Below are positions 5,456-15,500 of a stretch of DNA of 16,072 bases, piece after piece. Made by a program: the position numbers and the translations under genes. The stretch is taken from NCBI GenBank assembly GCA_045600045.1, contig JAZRXD010000072.1:1-16072 (forward strand). Reading direction: 5' to 3'. The notes under the pieces are model-generated. The model had not been told where the DNA came from and did no database searches. It worked only from the letters and a program-made list of their open reading frames with translations. The stretch's first letter is position 1; every line of letters starts with the position of its first letter. The stretch comes from UBA1715 sp045600045 (GTDB lineage Bacteria > Bacteroidota > Bacteroidia > Bacteroidales > UBA1715).

Positions 5456-6748
5456 ATGCAAATACGTAAACTACATAGAGACAAGGCGCCTGATTTTCAA
5501 GCGATTAAAAATTTTTCGGTCGAAAATCCGGAATGCTTTTTGTCGGACAACGGCATACCAATTTATTTGTTGCCGATTCAAGACCAGGAAATTGTAAAAA
5601 TTGATTTTATTTTCAAAGCTGGCGACTATGCCGCAAAATCAGCATTGGTACCGCTTTCAACTTTGGCAATGTTGCAGGAAGGTTCACTTTCGCAACCAGG
5701 CGAAGAAATTGCCGAACGCCTTGATTTTCTTGGCTCCTACATTTACAATAACGTTACCAAAGACGATGCGACCATCAGTGTGTGCTGTTTGGAAAAACAT
5801 TTGGCCGAAACGATTAATATCGTTACAGACTTCATTATCAATCCAACGTTTCCAGAAGACAAATTTCAAACGCACATACGAAAACGTGAAGAACGCTATA
5901 AAATTGACATTGAGCGAGTTGAAGTCCTCTCACAAAAAAAGTTGGCAAACGTTTTGTTTGGAGAAAACCACCCTTACGGTCGTTCTGCGGTTTTAGAAGA
6001 TTTTGGCAACCTGTCGCACAATGATTTAATAAAATTCCATTCTCTGAATTACGTGGCGGAAAATTGCAAAATAATTGTCTGCGGAAATCCCAAATCTCAG
6101 GATGTTAAAAACTTAATAAAGACATTACAGGAAAGCGGAATTAAAAGTTCAAATAAAGAGTTCCAAACAACTAATTTCAAACAAATTAGCAACCAACAAA
6201 AACAATTCAGAATTGACAAAGAACAAGCCGTTCAATCTTCAATCAATATTGGGAAAATAATGGTAAACCGAAGTCACAAAGATTTTGCACCACTACAAGT
6301 TCTTAACACAATTTTTGGCGGCTATTTCGGTTCCAGATTGATGAGCAACGTCCGCGAGGACAAAGGATTTACGTATGGAATTGGTTCAGGAATCATTCCG
6401 TATGAACATTCTGGCTATTTCATCATAACTACAAGAGTCGGCAAAGAAGTTGTGGAACCCGCCTTGGCAGCCATTTACGAAGAAATGAGACGAATTCGCA
6501 AAGAATTGGTTTCTCAAGACGAGTTGGAAATGGTGAAAACGTATATGCTTTCGACCCTTGTCCGCAATTTTGACGGAGCAATACCAACGAGCGAAATGTT
6601 GAAAAATATTCTTGGATACAATTTGGATTTCAAACAATATTATCATCAATATTGGAAGACAATACGATCTATACAACCAAAAGATATACAACAACTTGCA
6701 AACGATTATCTAAACGAAGATTCTATGTATGAAATTGTGGTTGGATAA
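5456..6748 (+). CDS. M16-family protein without zinc site, regulatory partner
   Basis: A 430-residue M16-fold protein. Where the active partner has HxxEH this one reads LSTLAMLQEGS, so zinc cannot be bound and it should be inactive alone. It keeps the C-terminal substrate-binding pair of M16B proteins, R300 and Y307, in NVREDKGFTYG, following the FGGYFGSRLM block. An active subunit lacking strong R/Y features beside an inactive one that has them is the known heterodimer arrangement of bacterial and mitochondrial processing peptidases; that these two pair up is inferred from adjacency (2-base gap) and complementary motifs. No signal peptide is visible. Its last 20 bases overlap the start of the following secreted protein, so all three genes are probably translated from one message. 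Confidence 0.92.
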   Translation: MQIRKLHRDKAPDFQAIKNFSVENPECFLSDNGIPIYLLPIQDQEIVKIDFIFKAGDYAAKSALVPLSTLAMLQEGSLSQPGEEIAERLDFLGSYIYNNVTKDDATISVCCLEKHLAETINIVTDFIINPTFPEDKFQTHIRKREERYKIDIERVEVLSQKKLANVLFGENHPYGRSAVLEDFGNLSHNDLIKFHSLNYVAENCKIIVCGNPKSQDVKNLIKTLQESGIKSSNKEFQTTNFKQISNQQKQFRIDKEQAVQSSINIGKIMVNRSHKDFAPLQVLNTIFGGYFGSRLMSNVREDKGFTYGIGSGIIPYEHSGYFIITTRVGKEVVEPALAAIYEEMRRIRKELVSQDELEMVKTYMLSTLVRNFDGAIPTSEMLKNILGYNLDFKQYYHQYWKTIRSIQPKDIQQLANDYLNEDSMYEIVVG

Positions 6749-8249
6749 CATACAAAAAATACTGATTTGTATCACACTTCTATTAAGCGCAGTGGTTTTG
6801 CACGCAGAAGAAATTGATCCGACAGACGTTTCGTACGTCACTGTAAACCCTTACACAAACGAGGTTTCCGTTTGTTGGTACAAAAGCAAATCGGCAAATA
6901 TCAAATACGCCCGAATCCTTTATATATATGACGAAACGACCTTGATAAAAGGCAAAGGTATCGTAGATGTTCCAGGAAATGAAGATAACACTTTTGTCTT
7001 TAAAACAGATTCCATTTCATTGTTCTCGTACGAAGCGAACGAAAAGCCGATGTCTTTAGCTGTCGATGCATATTCGGAAAACGGAAACAATAGTACATCA
7101 TTGCGTGAATATCATACAACAATGGTTGCTTCGGCAGACGTAACACGATGTCCGTCAAGAATTAAACTTTCGTGGACCCACTATTTCGGTTACGGAATAA
7201 CGATTGAAAAATACGAAATCGTGGAAGTTATTGAAGAAACGGAAACTGTTTTACAAGAATGTTCCAGCAAAGAATGCACCTGTTTTATTGATTTGAACGA
7301 AAATCCGAACAGACAATTCTTTGTGCGAGCCGTTTTCAACGATTGCCGTGGTACAAAAAGAACATCAACATCGTGTATGTGCGAAATTTCCGAAATATCA
7401 TCTACTCTGCCGAAATTCATTGATATAGAAAATATTAGCATAGAAAACAACACCGATATTTCCATGGTTCTGAAATATGATGTTGCTTCCGATTACAGAA
7501 ATTATGTAATTTATAAATCAGAAAACGACACGAATCATTTTATTGGTATCGATACACTATATCTCAAAAAAACAGATTCGGAAATCTATGATTTCGTTGA
7601 TGTTGCGGCTTTCAAACAAGATACCGCCACATTCTACAAAACCGCAGTGTTTGATGAATGCGGTTTGCAAATAAAACAAACAAAGCCAATTACTCCAATA
7701 ACTGCAGAAGTTCACGAATCCGAAGTACTTACGAATTTATTGGAATGGAGTCAAAATACGTCATGGGAAAATATATCCCAATATAAAATATGGCGCTCAC
7801 AAGACGGCGAATCCGAACAACTTATTGATTCAATAGATGAAAATCACTACCTCTATTTCGACGAACTTGACGAAGAATATACACAGGCTTCATTCTTTTG
7901 CTATCGTGTAGAGACAATACATGGTGAATATTCTTCTTTTACCAATAGCGTTTGTTTAAATAAAAAATATAAATTACTGATTCCTAACGCAATAAATCCA
8001 TATAGTGACATTGAAGAAAATCGAATTTTCAAGCCGAAATATGCATTTATTACAGGATCATACAAAATGAATATTATTGATAGATTCGGGAATTGCATTT
8101 TCACTTCGACCAATATCGACAATGGTTGGGACGGCAAAGTGAAAGACTCCTACGTTCCAACAGGAACATACCAATACAAGATTTCAATTGTATTACCAAA
8201 TGGAGAAAATATTGAAAGAATTGGTGTAGTTAATGTAATCTACAACTAA
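6729..8249 (+). CDS. Secreted protein with type B T9SS sorting domain
   Basis: A 506-residue exported protein. The signal peptide is at residues 1-27 (hydrophobic run ILICITLLLSAVVL, likely cut after HA). The middle consists of several fibronectin-III-like beta domains: recurring patterns such as YEIVEVIEE, YVIYKSEND and YKIWRSQDG, each followed by an acidic loop and an aromatic strand ending in YRVE or FVRA. Residues about 418-506 match the gliding-motility-associated C-terminal domain (CHU_C, type B T9SS signal): MNIIDRFGNCIF, NGWDGKV, VPTGTYQYKISI, and a final GVVNVIYN. The usual opening FTPNGDGxND is degenerate here (NPYSDIEENRIF). Known for the family: export across the outer membrane by T9SS. 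What the protein binds is unknown. It overlaps the M16 partner gene by 20 bases and ends directly against the recR stop codon on the other strand. Confidence 0.85.
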   Translation: MKLWLDNIQKILICITLLLSAVVLHAEEIDPTDVSYVTVNPYTNEVSVCWYKSKSANIKYARILYIYDETTLIKGKGIVDVPGNEDNTFVFKTDSISLFSYEANEKPMSLAVDAYSENGNNSTSLREYHTTMVASADVTRCPSRIKLSWTHYFGYGITIEKYEIVEVIEETETVLQECSSKECTCFIDLNENPNRQFFVRAVFNDCRGTKRTSTSCMCEISEISSTLPKFIDIENISIENNTDISMVLKYDVASDYRNYVIYKSENDTNHFIGIDTLYLKKTDSEIYDFVDVAAFKQDTATFYKTAVFDECGLQIKQTKPITPITAEVHESEVLTNLLEWSQNTSWENISQYKIWRSQDGESEQLIDSIDENHYLYFDELDEEYTQASFFCYRVETIHGEYSSFTNSVCLNKKYKLLIPNAINPYSDIEENRIFKPKYAFITGSYKMNIIDRFGNCIFTSTNIDNGWDGKVKDSYVPTGTYQYKISIVLPNGENIERIGVVNVIYN

Positions 8250-8873
8250 TTACAAGCTTACAGTATACACAACCCTATCTTTCAAAGAACGAGCTAAAGT
8301 CGCTTCGTCGGTATATTCCAATTCATCGCCAACCGACACACCTCTTGCCAACATACTGATTTTCACAAGAGGAAAATTCTGCAACTTTTTGAACAAGTAA
8401 AAACTAGTAGTGTCGCCATCGGTTGTAACTGGCAATGCGAAAATAACCTCTTTTATATCTTCAGAGGCAATTCTTTCCATTAATGAGCAAATGTTCAAGT
8501 CCATTGGCGAAATCCCTTCTACGGGTGAAATAACACCTCCCAATACGTGATAAAGTCCTTTGTATTGATTCGTACGTTCAATTAAAAGCACGTCTTTCAC
8601 ATTCTCCACAACGCAAACCGTTGACTGGTCACGACTCGGATTTGCGCAGATTTCACAATAATCCGAATCAGAAATCGTGTGGCATTTCTTGCAAAAATGT
8701 ATTTCTGTTTTTAGTCGCAAAATTGATTCGCTAAGATTTTGGGCAAAATCATCGTTCTGCTTCAAAATATACAATGCCAACCGCAACGCATTTTTCTTGC
8801 CTATGCCTGGCAGCTTACTGATTTCGTTTACAGCAAGTTCCAGATGTTTTGATGGTAATTGTATATCCGACAT
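8250..8873 (-). CDS. recR: Recombination mediator protein RecR
   Basis: A DNA-repair protein that, with RecO and RecF, helps load RecA on single-stranded DNA at gaps. It has 207 residues, the normal size of about 200. The helix-hairpin-helix is at residues 15-35 (ISKLPGIGKKNALRLALY). A C4 zinc finger has Cys61, 64, 73 and 76. A Toprim domain follows from about residue 84 to 178, with the acidic residue of VVEN and the GVISPVEGISP and LPVTTDGDTTS loops. The C-terminal ARGVSVGDELEYTDEATLARSL block is characteristic. It is the last gene of the minus-strand operon, 7 bases after the SET-domain gene. Its stop codon abuts that of the convergent type B gene, so any terminator must lie inside that gene. 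Confidence 0.97.
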   Translation of the reverse strand: MSDIQLPSKHLELAVNEISKLPGIGKKNALRLALYILKQNDDFAQNLSESILRLKTEIHFCKKCHTISDSDYCEICANPSRDQSTVCVVENVKDVLLIERTNQYKGLYHVLGGVISPVEGISPMDLNICSLMERIASEDIKEVIFALPVTTDGDTTSFYLFKKLQNFPLVKISMLARGVSVGDELEYTDEATLARSLKDRVVYTVSL

Positions 8874-8880
8874 ACTATTG

Positions 8881-9378
8881 TTACTCAGTTATTTGCAGAT
8901 AATTTGCAGTTGTGTCCGATGCTAAAAGTCTCATTTTTGCAGCTAAAGACAATTCTTGAAATCCAGTGATTTTTCCTCGACAATTTGCTGATTTACAAAG
9001 ACATTTTTTGTTTAACAAATTGGCCGTCACGGTTGTCTCTGTTGTTGCATAATCAAACGTGATTTCCTCGCCTTTGTGTATAGTCTCTATAGTCAACATC
9101 AATACCGTTGCCCGATTCGATTCCTCATCATAATTTGCGATAACTTGCGAATTGGGCGAACAAGAATGATTGGCAAATGCTCCGAATTCACCAGGTTCTA
9201 TGTGTTTGTCAATTGCAACTTGAATTGACGTTCTTGTTCTTTCGTCAGTCGCCGTATCTTCGTAAATAAAAACAATTGTGTTTTTATTAATATCTTTAGA
9301 TGCTATCAATGCCTTTTCACCTACGACAAACAAACTATCGGCTATTTCAATGTTTTTATTTTTGATCAAATATCCCAT
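8881..9378 (-). CDS. SET-domain protein, probable lysine methyltransferase
   Basis: A 165-residue soluble protein that is essentially a bare SET domain, the fold of S-adenosylmethionine-dependent protein-lysine methyltransferases. The landmarks are FANHSCSPNSQV (residues 68-79, the NHSCxPN motif that binds the cofactor), GEEITFDY (103-110, with the catalytic Tyr110), and a post-SET cysteine cluster KCLCKSANCRG (Cys126, 128, 133) that with the motif cysteine can bind zinc. An ATG at 9378 is preferred to a TTG one codon upstream. No signal peptide. SET proteins are mainly eukaryotic and patchy in bacteria; the substrate here is unknown. It lies 6 bases after the PorP/SprF-like gene and 7 bases before recR, so it is co-transcribed with both. 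Base composition looks like its neighbours, giving no sign of recent transfer. Confidence 0.88.
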   Translation of the reverse strand: MGYLIKNKNIEIADSLFVVGEKALIASKDINKNTIVFIYEDTATDERTRTSIQVAIDKHIEPGEFGAFANHSCSPNSQVIANYDEESNRATVLMLTIETIHKGEEITFDYATTETTVTANLLNKKCLCKSANCRGKITGFQELSLAAKMRLLASDTTANYLQITE

Positions 9379-9384
9379 CAAATC

Positions 9385-10308
9385 CTAATTAAACAAACGT
9401 GTACTTTGATAAAATCCTTTTTGTTTTGGATCCTTCTTCATTCTCCACGACAAGAAAACTTCGTGACTGCCTGAAGAATAACGACTTATATCGTTCATAT
9501 TGTAATCGTACGAATAACCTATATATATTCTATTTTTGAAAATCAAGCCAACCAATCCGACCAATGATTCATTAGCGCGATACGAAACACCAACCCAAAA
9601 CTTGTTGTTGAAGTAAAAGTTCGTATTTCCTTCAAATTGAAGTGCTTGGCTGCCATATTTCATTAATACAGAAGGAACTATTTGCAAACAACCTTTTGTA
9701 TTGATTTCGTATTTCGCATATCCATAGAAATGTCGTGGCAAAGTCCCAATCGTTGAATTCTCAAGATTATTTGCAATATGCGTTGCGGACAACCCTACCG
9801 TTAAACTTTTTATAGACAAATTCAAACCAACATTCAAAGTTGGAATTATATAATTATCGTCAACAAAACCGTACGGATCGTCCATTGTTTGGTTTTGATA
9901 TACAAATTCCGATTCGTCAATAAACCTGTCGATAATTCCAACCGCGAAACCTAATGATAAGCGTGAACGTTCACCCAAATTCACACCGTAGGAATAATTA
10001 ACCGTGGCGGTTACATTGTTTTCAAACCCAATTTCATCATTTACTACATGCAATCCCAAACCGCCCATTTTTTTTGTAGCGCCATCAATACTCAACGTTT
10101 GAAACAATGGTGAGCCTTCGAATCCAAGCCATTGTTTGCGAGCAAGCAATGAAGCACGAAAAGTTTCTCCTTCGCCAGTAAATGCCGGATTGTAGCTAAT
10201 CTCATCGAACATATAATTGCTTACGTCAATATCGTTTTGGGCAAACGACCAAACGGCATTAAAACAAATGCACAACCAAAACACAATATGTCGAATTCGC
10301 AACTTCAT
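9385..10308 (-). CDS. PorP/SprF-family outer-membrane protein
   Basis: A 307-residue beta-barrel protein of the PorP/SprF family, which acts with the T9SS to export or anchor type B cargo proteins. The signal peptide is at residues 1-23 (IVFWLCICFNAVWSFA, then QNDID). The family's N-terminal signature follows: YMFDEISYNPAFTGEGE, RKQWLGFEGSP and GGLGLHVVNDEIGFENN, and then alternating amphipathic strands such as RLSLGFAVGI, FYFNNKFWVGVSYRANES and YIGYSYDYNM. The end, EVFLSWRM, is also typical. Its ATG follows the stop codon of the OmpA-family gene without a gap. Since it follows a PKD-repeat type B cargo and an OmpA-family protein, it is most likely the dedicated outer-membrane partner of that cargo; this pairing is inferred from operon order, as for SprB and SprF in Flavobacterium. 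Confidence 0.93.
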   Translation of the reverse strand: MKLRIRHIVFWLCICFNAVWSFAQNDIDVSNYMFDEISYNPAFTGEGETFRASLLARKQWLGFEGSPLFQTLSIDGATKKMGGLGLHVVNDEIGFENNVTATVNYSYGVNLGERSRLSLGFAVGIIDRFIDESEFVYQNQTMDDPYGFVDDNYIIPTLNVGLNLSIKSLTVGLSATHIANNLENSTIGTLPRHFYGYAKYEINTKGCLQIVPSVLMKYGSQALQFEGNTNFYFNNKFWVGVSYRANESLVGLVGLIFKNRIYIGYSYDYNMNDISRYSSGSHEVFLSWRMKKDPKQKGFYQSTRLFN

Positions 10309-12594
10309 TTATTTTCCCATTTGATATTGTTGACGTAACGCATCGTTAATCAAAACTCTGACACCATTTTCGTAACCAACGATAAACGATTGATAACCAA
10401 GATTATCGATTTCATCTTTCATAACAGAAGCTTCCTGGAACGTTTCGAAAGAACCAACCGTGTATTTGTACAATCCATCCACATCTTTGGCGCAATACGT
10501 AGGAACACCAGGTAATTTCTGTTCTATTTTGTTAAAAATAGTATAGTTTTTCTTGCTGAAGGCGGCTACTTGCACACGGAAATACAAGCCACTTTCGTGA
10601 GGTTCTTGTTTTCCGGCACTTTCCAGAACTTGAACAGTCTGTTGATGTTCCTCGGCCTTTTTTGCCATTTGAACATCAGTGTAATTAACAATTGAAAATG
10701 TTGTTCTTCGGTTTGCCTGATGTTCTTCTTCTGTTTTCGCATTTGGATAAACCGGGCTACTTTCGCCCCAGCCCTTCCATGTTAATCGATTGATGCTAAC
10801 CCCTTTAGCAGTTAAAAAATCAACAACTGCTTTAGCCCTATTATTTGACAAAAACAAATTATATAAATCAGACGCACGCTCATCCGTATGGGAATTTACC
10901 TGAATACAAATGTCAGGGTTGTTGTTCATCAGGACAACTAAATCCTCCAGTTCCTTTACGGATTCCGGCCTTAATTCGTATTTATTTAAATCATAATAGA
11001 TATCCTCAATCTCGTATTCCATGTTGTTGGAAATTTCCGGCATAATAAAATTCATATCATATCCGTGTAAAGAATCCATATAAGTAAATTGATTAACACC
11101 TTCTGTATTAATGAATTTGCCATTCGGAACTAAATAATTATTCTTATAAGCAAAAATCTTATATTTCATATCTTTCTCCATCGCTGGATAATAATAATAA
11201 CCCGACGAATCCGTCAGTAACGTATCTGTGGCATTGGTAACCATATTTTTAATCAACACAATAGCTTCCTCTAACGGCTTGTCATTTGAGATAACTCGTC
11301 CAGTAACGACAACCTTAACTTCTTTCTTGCGAAACAAATACAAATCGTCGCCCCCAACGCCACCAATTCTATTTGAAGAAATCAAACCACAATCATCAGT
11401 AAAATACATCAAGCTAAAATCGTCCGCACTTGAATTAAACGGAGGTTTCAAGTTGATTGGAACGCCAAAATCATTCCCGACTTTCGGTATGTAGTAAAGA
11501 TCCAGACGGCCATAGCCTGGACGGCCATTCGATGAAAAATACAATCCATTATTATCAGCCACATACGGAAACATTTCATTGTTTGGTGTATTAATCATAA
11601 TACCAGCATTCTTCGGCTCCAACCACTTTCCTGTTGTTGTATCTTTTTGACAAATCCAAATGTCTGTTCCTCCGTGTCCCGCAGGATTATCTGAGACAAA
11701 ATATAAAGTCATTCCGTCTGGACTAATGCACGGATGGCCGGAACTATAATCCTTTGAATTATATTCAAATAATGTCGGTTTGTTCCATATTCCTTTTGCA
11801 TCGTTGAATTTTGAATAATAGATATTACAATTCTTGTCTGCCCCTTCAGCTCCATTACACTGCATGAAATAGGCGGCATTATTCTTCACATCAAACGTGA
11901 ATGTTCCATCGTTAAACGATGAATTTATCGAACCTTTAAGTTTTTCAACCGGCGACCAAGTATTTTCTTCAACATTATAATAGGTTGAATATAAATCTTC
12001 AAAACTTTCGCCCGTATATGTATAGATGATGCTGTCGGAATCAAAACGAGAAGTAGTGAAAACCACTTGGTTACGGTATGGTGCAGCGGCGAAATCTCCC
12101 GTTCTTGTATTTACAGACTGTGCGTTTATAACTTCGTACAATGATTCATGGGTGACTGCAGTATCTGCAAAATTACAAGCTTTTATGTGAGCTTTAGCTT
12201 TCTCGTCGTTTTTGTCTTCGGCAAGTTGTTTCTGCAACATTATTCTTGCCTGCTTATAATCACCTATCATCATAAGCATTTCCCCGTAATTTCGGTAGAG
12301 ATTTTTCGTTGTGTCGTGATAATTAATGTTGTATGCAACTCTATAAAATGGGATAGCCCGTTCGTAATTACTTGCGCGATAGTAACATTCTGCTATTTTG
12401 AAACTTGTATATCCTGTTAAAAGAGTATCGCCGTTATTGCGAGCCGTTTCAAAAGCTTTTTCATAGTATTCACGCGCAATCGAATACGTTTTTGCGTTGA
12501 ATGCGGCATCCCCTTTTCGAATGTTTCTCGATTGTGAGAAAACAGCCACAGAAGCAACAATACAAAAAAACAATATGCACGTTAAACGTTTCAT
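10309..12594 (-). CDS. TPR-PD40-OmpA protein with C-terminal SPOR domain
   Basis: A 761-residue periplasmic protein resembling PorE of the T9SS. The signal peptide is at residues 1-21 (ILFFCIVASVAVFS). Then come TPR repeats at about 25-145 (AAFNAKTYSIAREYYEKAF, then AECYYRASNYERAIPFY), a PD40/WD40-like propeller at about 150-400 (ISPDGMTLYFVSD, LYFSSNGRPGYGRLDLYY), a carboxypeptidase-regulatory-like domain at about 425-490 (VTGRVISNDKPLEEA), an OmpA peptidoglycan-binding domain at about 515-635 (NSHTDERASDLYN with the Asp and Arg that hold peptidoglycan), and finally a SPOR domain at about 670-755 (YFRVQVAAFSKKN, YKYTVGSFETFQEA). The SPOR domain is an addition to the usual PorE layout. No lipoprotein cysteine is seen. 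An ATG at 12594 is chosen over a TTG one codon upstream. It lies 4 bases after the PKD-protein stop and abuts the PorP/SprF-like gene. Confidence 0.92.
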   Translation of the reverse strand: MKRLTCILFFCIVASVAVFSQSRNIRKGDAAFNAKTYSIAREYYEKAFETARNNGDTLLTGYTSFKIAECYYRASNYERAIPFYRVAYNINYHDTTKNLYRNYGEMLMMIGDYKQARIMLQKQLAEDKNDEKAKAHIKACNFADTAVTHESLYEVINAQSVNTRTGDFAAAPYRNQVVFTTSRFDSDSIIYTYTGESFEDLYSTYYNVEENTWSPVEKLKGSINSSFNDGTFTFDVKNNAAYFMQCNGAEGADKNCNIYYSKFNDAKGIWNKPTLFEYNSKDYSSGHPCISPDGMTLYFVSDNPAGHGGTDIWICQKDTTTGKWLEPKNAGIMINTPNNEMFPYVADNNGLYFSSNGRPGYGRLDLYYIPKVGNDFGVPINLKPPFNSSADDFSLMYFTDDCGLISSNRIGGVGGDDLYLFRKKEVKVVVTGRVISNDKPLEEAIVLIKNMVTNATDTLLTDSSGYYYYPAMEKDMKYKIFAYKNNYLVPNGKFINTEGVNQFTYMDSLHGYDMNFIMPEISNNMEYEIEDIYYDLNKYELRPESVKELEDLVVLMNNNPDICIQVNSHTDERASDLYNLFLSNNRAKAVVDFLTAKGVSINRLTWKGWGESSPVYPNAKTEEEHQANRRTTFSIVNYTDVQMAKKAEEHQQTVQVLESAGKQEPHESGLYFRVQVAAFSKKNYTIFNKIEQKLPGVPTYCAKDVDGLYKYTVGSFETFQEASVMKDEIDNLGYQSFIVGYENGVRVLINDALRQQYQMGK

Positions 12595-12598
12595 CAAA

Positions 12599-15500
12599 TT
12601 AATTTCTTAGTAACATTAAAGGACCATTATATGATTCACCATTTGGCAATGTTATTATATAAAAATATGTTCCAGCCGCCATGACTTCACCATTGTACGT
12701 TCCATCCCAACCGTCATATCCACGATACAATTCTTGTCCCCAACGATTTATAATAACCAACTCTGCTTCCGGCATACCTTCGAAAAACACGTCATTAACC
12801 CCATCACCATTTGGCGTAAACACATTAGGAACACGTGCCGAATAAAGCACTGTTATTGGTTTTGTGACAGAATTTTTACATTCTTCGTATATGAATCCAT
12901 CCAACGTGATATCAAATGTTCCGTGATCCGAGAACGAATGAGCCAAATTCATTTCTGTTGATGTAAAATCATTTATTGTCCACAACCATTTGATATTATT
13001 CATATCTGTTGTATCCGTTGTGTTAATAAACTCAACCAGTTCCATCATTTTAATAGGATCTTTACTTATCTCAAAATCAACTTCAGGAATTGGGAATACA
13101 GAAATCGTTTGTTTTGCTTCGATAGAATTACGACAACCATTCGCATCTTCAACTACGACTCCAACAACATAAATTCCAGCAGGCGCAGAAGCTTGGAATA
13201 TCGGTGCTGATACTGTTGAAGAAGACAAATGATTTTCTGGCGAACAAGACCATGTTTGAGACGCATATTTTTTATCCAAACCTAATACTAACGGAGAACC
13301 CTGACAGGTATATGTAGTGTCTATGAGAATTATCGGTTTCGGTAACGGATTGACCACAACAAGAACTTGAGCCTTTTCTCCTTCACAACCATGAGCTGAT
13401 TGTGCAACGAAATATTGTTGAGTGCCCTGTATCGAAGTTATAGGAACTGGCGCAGAAGAAAGAACAGTTTCGTCTGAATCATACCAAACCAATGTTCCAT
13501 TTGCAGTGGTGATTTCGTTTGAGAGTTCTGAAGCGGCATCATTCAAACAATAATTCTTTGTCCAATCATCAATTTTATTAGGAATTGCATAAACGGTAAT
13601 ATCTTTTGAAGCTTGTGCTGCTGCACAACCATAGGTACTTACATAATCAAAATAAATAGTATTATTCTCAAAACTATTTGCGGTAAATGTCACCTTATAA
13701 GAATCTCCATCTAAACCGCCTATACCATTTCCTGACCAGACGTTCTTATGTTCAAATGTACCCTTGCCATCATCACCGGAAACAACATTTGCAGTAACAT
13801 CAATAGATGTGAAATCACAAATTTCATCATCGCTTGTTGTTAAAGAAACAACAGGTGTTTCATATACTTTTATAAATTGAGAAACATTTTTGTTATATAC
13901 GCAATCTTTAACTTTCGTTTGTAATAAAATATCGTAAACACCAGGTGCCAGTGTTTTTTCAAACGACTTGCCTTCAATATTTTCAACTACGCCATTTTTT
14001 TGATATTTCCACAACCAAGAATCAATTTCTTCTGGATAAGAAGTTGATAAATCTGATATTTGAACAGGCGACAATTCACAAAACTCTTGAACACTTGAAA
14101 AATCAGGTTTTGCGCCATAGATTGTGACAGTATTGCCTACCAATGGAATTTCGCAACCATTTTCATCAATAATTGTTAGCGATGGTGTGTAAACATTACC
14201 CTCTAAATATTGATATGTGATTTGGTCCGTTTTTTCATTAGAATATTGTCCATCTCCAAAAACCCAAGAATATTTTGCAATATCTTTTGTGTCATAAATT
14301 GTCATTGAAATGTCTGTATATGTACACCCAGTTTCCGGCGTGACTTTCAACTTTCCTTGTGGACCATGAATTGTAATGTAATTTGACTTAACCAATGTGT
14401 CGACGCAATTAAAATTATCTTTTACAGCTAATGAAACATCATATTTACCAACATTTTGATACTGCCAAAAAGCATTTTGAACTGAAATCGGAGTTGAATT
14501 ATATTCACCAAAAGTCCAGTTATACGAAAGATTTTCACCAAACGAATTGTCTGTAAAAGAAACTTCTGCTGGCGGACATTGAAAATCTATGTTTGAAGCA
14601 ACAAAATCAGCCTGGGGTTTTCTGACTCTAGTCGTTAACGTCAAACTACTGTCGCAACCATTCTCATCGATCAATCTTAACGTAATAGAATATGATTTAT
14701 CCGCAGAAGAATATAAATGTTTAGTGTTTTTACCTGTTGAATTCGTGCCATCTCCCCAACTCCAAGAATATGTTAAATTTTCACCAACCGAATAATCAAT
14801 CGGGACCAACGAATCATAATAACACAAATTTGCTGGTATTTGGAAATTCGGGAACGGATATGTCGCACGAACTTGAATTGAATCCGATTTCGTACTACAA
14901 TTCTTGGAATCCATTACTTTTACCGATGATTGATATGTACCCAATGAATATGCATGTTGTGGCGATTTAGCCGTAGTTGTTGTATCAGATTGACCATCAC
15001 CATAAAACCAAATATATTTTTTTGCCGTAGCCGACTGAACTTTAAAGTCTGTCTTAAATCCTGAGCAACCTGAATTTTCACCAACATTTGTGAAACTGGT
15101 GATTGTTGGAGCTTCGTATACCGTTACCGTACCTGTTTTTTGTATATTGTTATGACAACCTAAATCAGAAAATACTTCCAATGCAACATTATAAGTACCT
15201 GGTTTTTCGAACAATAAAAAATATGAACATTCCGAAGTTTCATAAACCGAGCTTACATTTTTACTATCGGTAATTGTCCACAAACGTTTCACCAAACTAC
15301 CCGACGACGTTTTACTTGTGTCAACAAATTGGATTTCCAAGCCTTGACAAATATGCGTTGTATCTTGTGTGAATCCCATTTTTATACCTGACGTGTTGAG
15401 GACTATTGTTGTATCATCATCGCAAGTGCCTGCATAAGTTGTCAATGTCACATTATAATTATTAGGAGCTTGATAAATATGATACGGAGTAAACGAAGTT

